Origin: Acidobacteriota bacterium
GTDB lineage: Bacteria; Acidobacteriota; Blastocatellia; Pyrinomonadales; Pyrinomonadaceae
Assembly: GCA_020199835.1 (NCBI GenBank)
Contig: JAIVJV010000014.1
Location: 1 to 64,000, forward strand
Direction: 5' to 3'
DNA: 64,000 nt
Notes under the pieces: model-generated
The model's database searches: none
Seen by the model: only the letters and a program-made list of their open reading frames with translations
Told to the model about the DNA's origin: nothing
Shown: positions 24,117 through 31,947 of the stretch, piece by piece
Layout: every line of letters starts with the position of its first letter
Numbering within the stretch: the stretch's first letter is position 1
Made by a program: the position numbers and the translations under genes

Positions 24117-25343
24117 TTAAACGTGTAATACGGCCCCAATCCCACTTTCGGCCGGCTTCCCGTGCATCGCCTGCTCGATTCCGTCGAAAGCCGCGTCGAG
24201 GGTCTGTTCGCCGGCCAGATAGACCAGCCGGAAGTAGCCATCTTTGGGGTCGCAGCCGAAGCCGGAACCGTGCACCACGAGCACACCCGAGGCTTCGAGC
24301 AGGTCGAGCGCAAACTGCTCGTCTGTTCGGCCCGCGAGATTTTCCGTCTTCACCATCAGGTAAAACGCGGCTTCGGGAACAACACAACTCAGGCCGTCAA
24401 TCGCCGCCACACGCGCGGTCGCGAGGTCGCGCCGGCGTCTGATCTCCCGAATGAAATTCGCGATGTACTCTTTGCTGCCTTCGAGCGCCGGAGCCACGGC
24501 ATATTGCGCCGGCGTCGGCGAACACAAACGGCCGCCCGCGAGTTTGACGACCGAATCGGCGAGACCGTTCATGCGCTCGGGATGAGTGAAACGTAACCAG
24601 CCGATGCGCCAGCCGGAAAGCATGTGCGTCTTGGACAAACTCTCGAGCGTGACCACTGCGGCGCCGCTCTCTTTTGCGAGTACAGACGCGGCAGTCGGCG
24701 GCGTGGTGAAACACAATTCGCGATAGACCTCATCGCTGATGATGAGTAACTCGCGTTCCGCTGCAAGCGCGAGTAGTTCACGCGTGATGTTGTCAGGTGT
24801 GATCGAGCCGGCGGGATTACTCGGGTTGATCAAAACGATCGCCCGCGTCTTTGGAGTAATCAGCGAACGAACTTCATCGACTGAAGGACGCCAGCCTTCC
24901 TGCGGCTGCAAATGGTAGTAACGGACCTGCGCGCCGAGTTTGCCGACAATCGCGGGATAGATCGGATAGCCGGGAGCCGGTAACAACACTTCGTCACCGG
25001 GATTGACCAGCGCCGTTAGTGTTAGGTCAGCAGCTTCCGAAGCGCCGGATGTAACAATGACGTCTTTCGTTTGCGTGGGCGAGCCCAGCGCCGTCGCATA
25101 ACGCGCAATCGACTCGCGCGCTTCGAGCAGTCCTGACGAGTGCGAGTAACCCGAAAACTTGTCGCGCACCGCGCGGTTCACCGCTTCGATAACGAAATCC
25201 GGTGGGTGAAACCCGAACGACTGGGGATCACCGATGTTCAGATAAATCACGCGCCGTCCCTGGCGCTCGAGTGCTTCGGCAGCGCGGACGACATTACGAA
25301 TGGCATAGACAAAGTTGGCGGCTCGGTCGGAAGGCTGGATCAT
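24117..25343 (-). CDS. Class I/II pyridoxal-phosphate aminotransferase
   Basis: The chosen start ATG 25343 (IQPSDRAANFVYAIRNVV) gives a 408-residue enzyme of the fold-type I AlaA/AspC group. Features are YLNIGDPQSFGF, the PLP-phosphate turn VTSGASEAAD, NPSNPAGS (binding the cofactor ring and carboxylate), the Asp-Tyr pair in IISDEVYRELCF and the Schiff-base lysine in TLESLSKTHMLSGWRIGW. It probably interconverts an amino acid such as alanine with its 2-oxo acid. An ATG at 25355 and a longer N-terminus are also possible, but the longer one looks non-coding. Confidence 0.9.
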   Translation of the reverse strand: MIQPSDRAANFVYAIRNVVRAAEALERQGRRVIYLNIGDPQSFGFHPPDFVIEAVNRAVRDKFSGYSHSSGLLEARESIARYATALGSPTQTKDVIVTSGASEAADLTLTALVNPGDEVLLPAPGYPIYPAIVGKLGAQVRYYHLQPQEGWRPSVDEVRSLITPKTRAIVLINPSNPAGSITPDNITRELLALAAERELLIISDEVYRELCFTTPPTAASVLAKESGAAVVTLESLSKTHMLSGWRIGWLRFTHPERMNGLADSVVKLAGGRLCSPTPAQYAVAPALEGSKEYIANFIREIRRRRDLATARVAAIDGLSCVVPEAAFYLMVKTENLAGRTDEQFALDLLEASGVLVVHGSGFGCDPKDGYFRLVYLAGEQTLDAAFDGIEQAMHGKPAESGIGAVLHV

Positions 25344-25401
25344 ATGGCACGCCATTGTAAAAGATCTGCGACAAATTGGCTCGTGAAGAGGCGTGCGATT
25401 T

Positions 25402-25743
25402 TTAGCGAAGGGTCGCGGGTACCGGGTCGTTTGGGCCTTTGAGACTCGTGAGAAACGAACGTAATTGTTCGCGCTGTTCGTCTGAAAGATCGATAAAACG
25501 CAGGCCAAAACCGATAGGGCGCCACTCATGAGCGACTTCGCCAGTCAACTCGAGACAGCCGGCGTCCGGCAGTTCGATGCGAACGGTGAGCCGCTCTCCG
25601 ATCTGGGCCTCGCCGGTCGTATCGACAAAACAGCCACCCTCGGACAGATCGGTGATGCGGGCAGATAGTCTTTTGCTACCAGTCCCGTCCCAAACGGTCT
25701 CCAGTGAAACCTCGATTCGCTCTTCGCTGCGGCGTTCGTCCAT
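25402..25743 (-). CDS. PilZ-domain protein (short)
   Basis: With the start at ATG 25743 (DERRSEERIEVSLETVW) the product is a single 113-residue PilZ domain with RRSEER and ARITDLSEGGCFVDT, the c-di-GMP-binding pattern, and a terminal helix EQREQLRSFLTSL. A longer frame reaches ATG 25833, which would overlap the start of the divergent class V enzyme; the shorter start leaves room for promoters of both genes. It probably senses c-di-GMP, with unknown partner. Confidence 0.8.
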   Translation of the reverse strand: MDERRSEERIEVSLETVWDGTGSKRLSARITDLSEGGCFVDTTGEAQIGERLTVRIELPDAGCLELTGEVAHEWRPIGFGLRFIDLSDEQREQLRSFLTSLKGPNDPVPATLR

Positions 25744-25831
25744 AAGTGCTGGGCTTTTGGGAACAGCGTGGCTTTCAGAATTGAGGCCGCCCGCTGTCAG
25801 TCGGCCAGTCGATTTTATATCATGGCTCGCC

Positions 25832-27130
25832 ATGTTCAAACCAAAATTCGAGGTTTTACCCGTCACGGAGATTCGAAAACAGTTCCCTGCCCTTGAGCGA
25901 GTACATAACGGATATCCGGTCGCCTACTTCGACGGCCCTGGCGGTACGCAGGTGCCGCGTTACGTCGTCGAACAGATGAGCGACTATCTGTATCACCACA
26001 ACGCGAACACACATTGGGCTTATCCGACGAGTGCCGAGACCGACGCCGCGATCGAACATGCGCGTGTGGTCTGTGCTGAGTTTCTGAACGCGTCGCCGGA
26101 TGAGGTCGTGTTCGGCGCGAACATGACGACGTTGACGTTTCATCTGTCTCGCGCGCTGAGTTTGAACTACGGGCCGGGTGACGAGATCGTCGTCACTGAA
26201 CTCGATCATCACGCGAACATCGATCCGTGGCGGCGGCTGGCGGTTGAGCGCGGGGTGACGATTCGCACCGTGCGGCTCGACACCGCGACAGGTCAGCTTA
26301 ACTACGAAGATCTTGAACGGTTTGTTGGACCAACGACACGCGTGGTCGCGATCGGCGCCGCGTCAAATGCGCTGGGCACGATAAATAATCTCGACCGGAT
26401 CGTTGAATTGGCCCACAGCGCCGGGGCGCTCGTGTTTGTTGATGCGGTTCACTATGCGCCGCACGCTTTGATCGACGTTAAGAAACTGAACTGCGACTTT
26501 CTTGGAATGTCGGCGTACAAGTTTTACGGACCACACGTCGGGATACTATGGGCGAAAGGCGCGTTGTTGCGCGAAATCAATTTTCCGAAGCTCGTACCCG
26601 CGCCTGATTACATTCCCGAGAACGCGGAGACTGGAACACAGAATCAGGAAGGGATGGTTGGCGCAGCGGCAGCGATCGACTTTCTCGCGTCACTCGGCGG
26701 TTTTGTTGCGTCATCGCATGGCGGCGTTCCAACGTTGGACGGCGGTATTCGCCTGTCGGATCGCGAGGGCATGCGACGCGAAAGCCTGCGCAGCGCGTTC
26801 GCCGCGATGCACGCGCGGAACATGCAACTCTTCACACGCTTGTGGCAGGGCTTGAGTTCGATGCCGGGTGTGACGCTGTATGGACCACCACCCGATTCAT
26901 CACGCACACCGACGCTCGCTTTCACAATCGAAGGCCGTACTTCAACCGAAGCCGCACGTCATTTGGCTGAGAAAGGTCTCTTTATCTCGCACGGCGATTT
27001 CTATGCAGCAACGGTCGTGAATCGCTTCGGTCTCGAACCGAAAGGCTTCATCCGCGCCGGTTGCGCCTGCTACACCACAGAAGAAGAGATCGATCGTTTA
27101 CTGAACGGCGTTGATGCTCTTCGTAACTAA
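25832..27130 (+). CDS. Cysteine desulfurase-like class V aminotransferase
   Basis: The 432-residue protein starts at ATG 25832 (FKPKFEVLPVTEIRKQFPAL). The fold-type I class V pattern is complete: FDGPGGTQVPRYVVEQM, TELDHHANIDPW, DAVHYAPHALID and the PLP lysine in GMSAYKFYGPHVG. Near the C-terminus GFIRAGCACYTTEEEIDRL carries the mobile loop region. It matches the cysteine desulfurase-like subgroup (TIGR01976 type), which is SufS/NifS-related and distinct from true IscS. It may act in sulfur transfer or another carbon-sulfur reaction. There is no suf or isc gene nearby. Confidence 0.88.
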   Translation: MFKPKFEVLPVTEIRKQFPALERVHNGYPVAYFDGPGGTQVPRYVVEQMSDYLYHHNANTHWAYPTSAETDAAIEHARVVCAEFLNASPDEVVFGANMTTLTFHLSRALSLNYGPGDEIVVTELDHHANIDPWRRLAVERGVTIRTVRLDTATGQLNYEDLERFVGPTTRVVAIGAASNALGTINNLDRIVELAHSAGALVFVDAVHYAPHALIDVKKLNCDFLGMSAYKFYGPHVGILWAKGALLREINFPKLVPAPDYIPENAETGTQNQEGMVGAAAAIDFLASLGGFVASSHGGVPTLDGGIRLSDREGMRRESLRSAFAAMHARNMQLFTRLWQGLSSMPGVTLYGPPPDSSRTPTLAFTIEGRTSTEAARHLAEKGLFISHGDFYAATVVNRFGLEPKGFIRAGCACYTTEEEIDRLLNGVDALRN

Positions 27131-27170
27131 AAATCCATGGAACCAAGGCTGTTATTGGGGCTCGCCGCGA

Positions 27171-27188
27171 AAGCAGATTCGTCTGCTT
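27171..27188 (+). terminator. Hairpin with UUCG loop after the class V gene
   Basis: AAGCAGA and TCTGCTT pair around TTCG, 40 bp past the stop of the cysteine desulfurase-like gene. A UUCG tetraloop makes the RNA hairpin unusually stable. No T tract follows, so function as a terminator or RNA end is inferred from position. Confidence 0.4.
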
Positions 27189-27236
27189 CGACCGGCATGT
27201 CTCACTTGAATATGGCTCGCCGCTTTCGGGAGATGA

Positions 27237-27267
27237 TCAGCCCAGGGTTGAAGCAACCCTGGGCTGA
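27237..27267. repeat. Perfect palindrome with CCCAGGGTT core
   Basis: TCAGCCCAGGGTTG, then AAG, then CAACCCTGGGCTGA: two perfect 14-base arms with a 3-base loop. It lies between convergent genes (ends at 27130 and 27324). The same core occurs in hairpins at 33361 and 41707. It could be a bidirectional terminator or a dispersed repeat of the REP type. Confidence 0.75.
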
Positions 27268-27323
27268 AACTGTACTCGCCCGTCGTCGAGTCGAACTGGA
27301 ATGATCCCTGTTGTGCGTCCCGG

Positions 27324-28364
27324 TTACTGAACTTTCAAAAACACGTCCCACGCCCAGCGTCCGTTCTGCTGTCCTCCAGTGCCAAACACTTTTGCGCGAT
27401 ATCGGAACTGGTTTCCGTTCGCATCTGTGCGTTTGGATTCTTTGTAGTCGAGATCAATGCCTTCGATCATGCCGGTAAGTGCCTTTAGTTCGGAAGTCTC
27501 GGAAACTCCATTATGATTCGAGTCCTGCCATAACTTGAGTTGAGCAAAGATCGCATCGCCGGCAGTAATCTTTCCGTCGCCATTGCCGCCACCGCCGGGT
27601 TTATCGTATTCGGCTAAAGCAATAAACCCATTGGGTGAAGTCACGGGAGGCTGAGGCGTCATATCACCGAACAGCTCGGTTCCGTTATCGATCGTACCGT
27701 TACCATTCCGATCCAGAACGACGAACGCGTTAGTCGATTGCGCTGCTGTCCACGCAAGTTGTAACGGAACTCTATCGTTGAGCATATCGAAAACAACGCC
27801 GGCTGCCGGACTAGTCAGGGAGAAACCATTGCCATCGACGTCTACAACGATTGGAGACATAAACCCGCCGCCTGTGCAGTTACAATCCTCGTCGTTGTAG
27901 TCTTCACACTTGCTGCGAAATGCATTGCTTCGCGTGCAATAACTAGAAAATGTTAGTCCAGTCACACAGCCTGAGGATGGAAAGCCGATGAAGTCCTGAA
28001 TGCCGAGACAATATCCAGCTTGCCCACGCTTGCAACCTCCATCGGCGCCCTGGCCCGCAACCAGGCAGGGACACTGACCGAGGTAACACTTTCTGAAGAC
28101 AATGTTGTTCGTGGGGGTACTTCCGTTACAGTAACCTCTCTCGCGATAACATGTATTAGGGGTGTAAGTGCAATTTGTGCCGCAACCGCACTGGAAAAGG
28201 TCATCACAGGAAACGCCGAGTACCGTCCAACTCGTAGAGCAATCCTGCTGGCTACATGCTTGCACTTCGCGAGCGATTGCGAGGTGGAAAGCTGCCCAAG
28301 TCAGCAAGACAAGCCCCGCGATACCGAGAACCGCATAACTCGCGTCAAACAGTCTGCTTTTCAT
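27324..28364 (-). CDS. Secreted cysteine-rich calcium-binding protein
   Basis: ATG 28364 has AAGGAG six bases upstream; longer frames overlap the upstream gene. A signal anchor/peptide (SYAVLGIAGLVLLTWAAFHL) is followed by a region of about 115 residues with more than 20 cysteines, then a part starting FMSPIVVDVDGNGFSLTSPA that contains EF-hand-like loops: DRNGNGTIDNGTELFGD, NGDGKITAGDAIF and DSNHNGVSETSEL. This C-terminal half resembles the calcium-binding segments of hemolysin/RTX-like secreted proteins. It is probably a disulfide-rich surface or extracellular protein. It stands downstream of another secreted-protein gene on the same strand. Confidence 0.75.
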   Translation of the reverse strand: MKSRLFDASYAVLGIAGLVLLTWAAFHLAIAREVQACSQQDCSTSWTVLGVSCDDLFQCGCGTNCTYTPNTCYRERGYCNGSTPTNNIVFRKCYLGQCPCLVAGQGADGGCKRGQAGYCLGIQDFIGFPSSGCVTGLTFSSYCTRSNAFRSKCEDYNDEDCNCTGGGFMSPIVVDVDGNGFSLTSPAAGVVFDMLNDRVPLQLAWTAAQSTNAFVVLDRNGNGTIDNGTELFGDMTPQPPVTSPNGFIALAEYDKPGGGGNGDGKITAGDAIFAQLKLWQDSNHNGVSETSELKALTGMIEGIDLDYKESKRTDANGNQFRYRAKVFGTGGQQNGRWAWDVFLKVQ

Positions 28365-28461
28365 TTTTAACTCCTTGTGAGAAGCGAGAGATCTCGTCAA
28401 TTCAACTCTCGCGGAGGGTGGCCACACACCGAACAATTCTCGTGACGTCTGTCCCAGCGCT

Positions 28462-29223
28462 TCACTGGGGAGCTTTCGCGAGTCGCCGGTCAAGATCTCG
28501 ACGCATTGAGTCTGCCGCCCCATGCTTTCCATCCTCTTCGAGGGCTTTGATCTTGTTTTTGAAAGCTTCGTATTTAACTGGCTTCTTGGGAACCGAGGTG
28601 AATACGTCGTCAGCGGGATTGCCCAACGTGATTTGCACCATTTCAGTGGTTGACACTCCGTGAGGCGCGACTTTCACCGAGCGGATCGGATAGTTATCCA
28701 GTTCCCGCGCGTAAAACTCTTCCTCGTACGAACCATTCTTATCGACTTCATAGCGCAAGACGTAACAGTTGTAGCCCTGGACTACTTCGTCTCTAACGAA
28801 TTTAGGATCACTATGACTGTCGACAATTGGAACGAGCGAAGTTACGTCCGTCCCCGGCATCGCCGAGAGGAATTCCAACTCACCTTTGCCCGAATCCTGA
28901 AAGACACCATCTCCGGGAATGCCAAAGGCGGTGTGCTCCTTTGTCACTTTGCCGTCGTTCTTGTATGCAGTTCGAACCTCCTTCCAGGTCCCATCCGACT
29001 TTTGGCTTCTCACTGTAATCACGTAATCGCTTTGCTGTGGGTTTGCCTGCGCTTTCGGATCGTGCAGTTTTATGGTTTCTTTCGTTACTATCGTGAAGCC
29101 TTTCGCGGGCCTCGTTTTTGCTCCCTTCGGTGGCAGAGCGTAGGCGATCACGGCTGATACCACTCCCGTAACGAACAGCGCGATCGAGAGGAATCGGAGC
29201 CTCCTTGAAAGTGTTTTATTCAT
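28462..29223 (-). CDS. Exported protein of unknown function
   Basis: ATG 29223 has GGGGGAGA directly upstream. The 253-residue product has a signal or anchor helix (FLSIALFVTGVVSAVIAYAL) and then a soluble region with repeated beta strands (GFTIVTKETIKL, YVITVRSQKSDGTWKEVRTA, YNCYVLRYEVDKNGSYEEEF). The end is helical (KNKIKALEEDGKHGAADSMR). The pattern resembles outer-membrane lipoprotein carrier-like beta folds, but this is not certain. It probably forms a transcription unit with the calcium-binding protein gene 97 bp downstream. Confidence 0.6.
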   Translation of the reverse strand: MNKTLSRRLRFLSIALFVTGVVSAVIAYALPPKGAKTRPAKGFTIVTKETIKLHDPKAQANPQQSDYVITVRSQKSDGTWKEVRTAYKNDGKVTKEHTAFGIPGDGVFQDSGKGELEFLSAMPGTDVTSLVPIVDSHSDPKFVRDEVVQGYNCYVLRYEVDKNGSYEEEFYARELDNYPIRSVKVAPHGVSTTEMVQITLGNPADDVFTSVPKKPVKYEAFKNKIKALEEDGKHGAADSMRRDLDRRLAKAPQ

Positions 29224-29336
29224 ATTCTCCCCCGAGGTTAGAAGTTAGGTAGAGGCAGAAGAGAGGCGCCAGCGCGGAACTCCTCTGGCAAATGAGATGC
29301 GCGATGGGCGTACGCTACTACGACCTCGTTTTTGTG

Positions 29337-30365
29337 TCAATACTTTCCGGATTGCTGATCGGTAGGACTCACGGCGTTGATGAAATCCGCCAGCAGGCCG
29401 TAGGCGGTGCTTTGGAGGTTGGGACGGTGCGAAACGATCGTGAGGCCGGGGATAGTGTCGAGTTCGAAGTGAATCGCGAGTGAAGTGCCACGCACGTTGC
29501 CGAGCGGATCGGTGGTGGCAATCTGTTCCGGACGAACTGAAGCTGTAACCGAGCCATCGGCGTTTACAGTTGCGCGCGCGAAAAGTTTGAACGGTTTTCC
29601 TTCCGCCCGCGCTGCTTGCAATACGCGATGGTCCAACCCGCGGATTCCCTCGCGCCGCACGTGAATCGGTAACAGCGGCGTTTTCAGAACGACGCGTGCG
29701 ATGGCGCAGACTTTCATCACCGAGTCCCACCCATCGACGTCGTGACTCGGATCAGTCTCGGCAACGCCGAGCTCCTGCGCGCTCTTCACGCCTTCGGCAA
29801 AACTTCGACCCGCTTCCATAGTTTCGAGAATGATGTTGGTGGTGGAGTTGAACACGCCACTGAAACCACGGATCTTCACCGCCGGCAGCGTCTCGCGAAA
29901 CAGAGAGAACACAGGCGCGCTATCGAGCACAGTGGATTCAAACAAAAAGCGTTTGCCTTGAGTGATCGCGATCTGGTTCAACTCGTCGTAGGCGTAAACG
30001 ATCGGGGCTTTGTTAGCCGTGAACGTGTGTGCGCCTGATTGCAGCGAAGCGCGCAGATACTCGATCGCCGGCTGACCGTTTTCGGGACTGAGTGAGGTCG
30101 TTTCAAAAACAACATCGGGCTTCGCGTACGCAAGCCATTCGTTGATACCGGTATGCGTCTGCGTTTGCTCAGTTCCGGCCAACAACGCACTCACATCGAT
30201 CGCCTCATCACTGGCACGCCAGCCCATCCGACGCGTCGCCACGCCCGTGATCTCCCACTCGATGCCGTAGTTGTCGCGGAGTTCAGCCGACTTCGCGGCC
30301 AACAGCCGCGCCAGCGCTCGACCGACGTTCCCGAAACCAATAAAACAGAGCCTGAATCGTCTCAT
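29337..30365 (-). CDS. hom: Homoserine dehydrogenase
   Basis: The 342-residue enzyme has an N-terminal Rossmann NAD(P)-binding motif GFGNVGRAL (about 10-18), the substrate-domain signature TANKAPIVYAYDEL, FESTVLDSAPVFSLF, and GVFNSTTNIILETM, and the active-site stretch ETDPSHDVDGWDSVMKVCAIAR. It reduces aspartate semialdehyde to homoserine in Thr/Met synthesis. It lacks the C-terminal ACT domain of longer forms (about 430 residues), so it is probably not feedback-regulated in the same way. It is divergent from thyA with only about 30 bp between. Confidence 0.9.
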   Translation of the reverse strand: MRRFRLCFIGFGNVGRALARLLAAKSAELRDNYGIEWEITGVATRRMGWRASDEAIDVSALLAGTEQTQTHTGINEWLAYAKPDVVFETTSLSPENGQPAIEYLRASLQSGAHTFTANKAPIVYAYDELNQIAITQGKRFLFESTVLDSAPVFSLFRETLPAVKIRGFSGVFNSTTNIILETMEAGRSFAEGVKSAQELGVAETDPSHDVDGWDSVMKVCAIARVVLKTPLLPIHVRREGIRGLDHRVLQAARAEGKPFKLFARATVNADGSVTASVRPEQIATTDPLGNVRGTSLAIHFELDTIPGLTIVSHRPNLQSTAYGLLADFINAVSPTDQQSGKY

Positions 30366-30394
30366 GCGTGTTTCAGTATTATAATTTGCGCCCG

Positions 30395-31189
30395 ATGAAA
30401 CAGTATCTCGATCTACTCCAGGACATTCTCGACAACGGTATTTACAAAGACGATCGAACAGGAACCGGCACGCGTTCGGTCTTTGGCAGACAACTCCGCT
30501 TCAACCTCTGCGACGGATTCCCGCTCATCACCACGAAGAAGCTGCACCTGCGCTCGATTATATATGAGTTGTTATGGTTTCTTGCGGGTGACACCAACAT
30601 CCGTTTTCTGAAAGAGAACGGCGTCAGGATCTGGGATGAGTGGGCCGACGAGAATGGTGACTTAGGTCCGGTTTACGGCCGGCAGTGGCGCGCATGGCAA
30701 ACCGCGGACGGTGAAGTTATCGATCAGATCTCGAACGTAGTCCACGACATCAAACACAATCCCGATAGCCGCCGCCTGATCGTCAACGCCTGGAACGTCG
30801 GCGAGCTGAAGAAAATGGCTCTTCAACCGTGCCACGTACTCTTCCAGTTTTACGTTGCCAACGGAAAACTCTCCTGCCAAATGTATCAACGCAGCGCGGA
30901 CGTGTTTCTTGGTCTGCCCTTCAACATTGCGTCCTACTCAATGCTCACGCACATGATGGCCCAACAATGCGATCTCGACGTTGGCGACTTTTCAATCGTT
31001 ATCGGAGACACACACCTCTACGAAAATCACCTGGAACAAGCGCGACTTCAGATCACCAGAGATCCGCTGCCGTTACCGCAGCTCACGATCCACAGAAAAC
31101 CACCATCGATCTTTGATTACAAATTCGAAGACTTTGAGATCGTGAACTACCAATCTCACCCGCACATCGCAGCCAAAGTCGCCATTTAG
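30395..31189 (+). CDS. thyA: Thymidylate synthase
   Basis: The 264-residue protein is the same length as E. coli ThyA. Conserved parts are DDRTGTGTRSVFGRQLRF (20s), ELLWFLAGDTNI, GPVYGRQWRAW, the catalytic Cys in ALQPCHVLFQFYV (near 146), QRSADVFLGLPFNIASYS and GDTHLYENH. It methylates dUMP to dTMP using methylene-THF. The ATG 30395 is preferred to the ORF start at 30368. folA follows 284 bp later on the same strand, the usual pairing because ThyA oxidises the folate that DHFR regenerates. Confidence 0.98.
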   Translation: MKQYLDLLQDILDNGIYKDDRTGTGTRSVFGRQLRFNLCDGFPLITTKKLHLRSIIYELLWFLAGDTNIRFLKENGVRIWDEWADENGDLGPVYGRQWRAWQTADGEVIDQISNVVHDIKHNPDSRRLIVNAWNVGELKKMALQPCHVLFQFYVANGKLSCQMYQRSADVFLGLPFNIASYSMLTHMMAQQCDLDVGDFSIVIGDTHLYENHLEQARLQITRDPLPLPQLTIHRKPPSIFDYKFEDFEIVNYQSHPHIAAKVAI

Positions 31190-31338
31190 CCGTGCGTGTG
31201 TTCGGTTTGCACGGCGGCGATGTGCATCACACCCGCGGCCACTTTCACAATCGTTTCTGCCCCGATCACGTAATACACGATCTCCCGGCTACCGGGAGCC
31301 TCAAGGAAATCCTGCGTGTCGTCAAACGCAAACGTCAA
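31186..31338 (-). CDS. Possible short protein between thyA and folA (50 codons)
   Basis: A minus-strand frame from TTG 31338 to a stop at 31186 reads plausible protein sequence (TFAFDDTQDFLEAPGSREIV, then GAETIVKVAAGVMHIAAVQT). It does not overlap thyA or folA except for 4 bp at the thyA stop. It has no ribosome binding site and no ATG, so it is a weak call; the open frame continues upstream without a better start. The family is not recognised. Confidence 0.3.
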   Translation of the reverse strand: MTFAFDDTQDFLEAPGSREIVYYVIGAETIVKVAAGVMHIAAVQTEHTHG

Positions 31339-31473
31339 CGCAAGTGCTTCAGCACGTCGCGCAGGTGGAAGAGATGTGGTGCGAAGCTGCGAGCAGCATA
31401 AAACTGGGCGAAGCTTTTTGGTAAACAAAAACTTTTGCGAATCATTTGCGCGCGGACTGATATGATGGGACGC

Positions 31474-31947
31474 ATGATCATCGGCATCGCAGCAGTCGAT
31501 CGGCAGGGCGCGATTGGGAAAGGTGGAAAACTTCCGTGGCATTACTCGGCCGATATGAAGTTTTTTCGCGAGACGACGACGGGCCATGCGATCGTGATGG
31601 GCCGTAAGACGTGGCTCACGATCGGCAAGCCGTTGAAGAACCGGCTTAACATTGTGTTGAGTCGCGATCCGAACATCGAGCCGCAGGAGTCGCTGTTAGT
31701 GCTGAGTGATATTGATTCTGTGTTGTCGTTGCATCAGTCGTTGACGACAGACTTGTTTGTTATTGGCGGCGCGCAGATCTATGAGGCATTTCTGCCGAGT
31801 ATTGAAAGGTGGATCATTACGGAAGTGCCGCTAACGGTGAAAGGCGCGGACGCATTTATGCCCGAGGGTTACCTGGAAGACTTCAAACCCACAAACTCTG
31901 AATCCATCGGAGACGGGCTGAGAGTTAAATACTACCAGCGCAGCTAG
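31474..31947 (+). CDS. folA: Dihydrofolate reductase
   Basis: The chosen ATG 31474 gives IIGIAAVDRQGAIGKGGKLP at the N-terminus, the classic DHFR start with the Asp/Trp motif LPWHYSADMKFFRETTTGH, then GRKTWLTIGKPLKNRLNIVL and VIGGAQIYEAFL with the NADPH-binding GG. The 157-residue product reduces dihydrofolate to tetrahydrofolate for dTMP synthesis. ATGs at 31462 and 31465 are also possible. The 3' end overlaps the convergent radA by 4 bp. Confidence 0.95.
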   Translation: MIIGIAAVDRQGAIGKGGKLPWHYSADMKFFRETTTGHAIVMGRKTWLTIGKPLKNRLNIVLSRDPNIEPQESLLVLSDIDSVLSLHQSLTTDLFVIGGAQIYEAFLPSIERWIITEVPLTVKGADAFMPEGYLEDFKPTNSESIGDGLRVKYYQRS

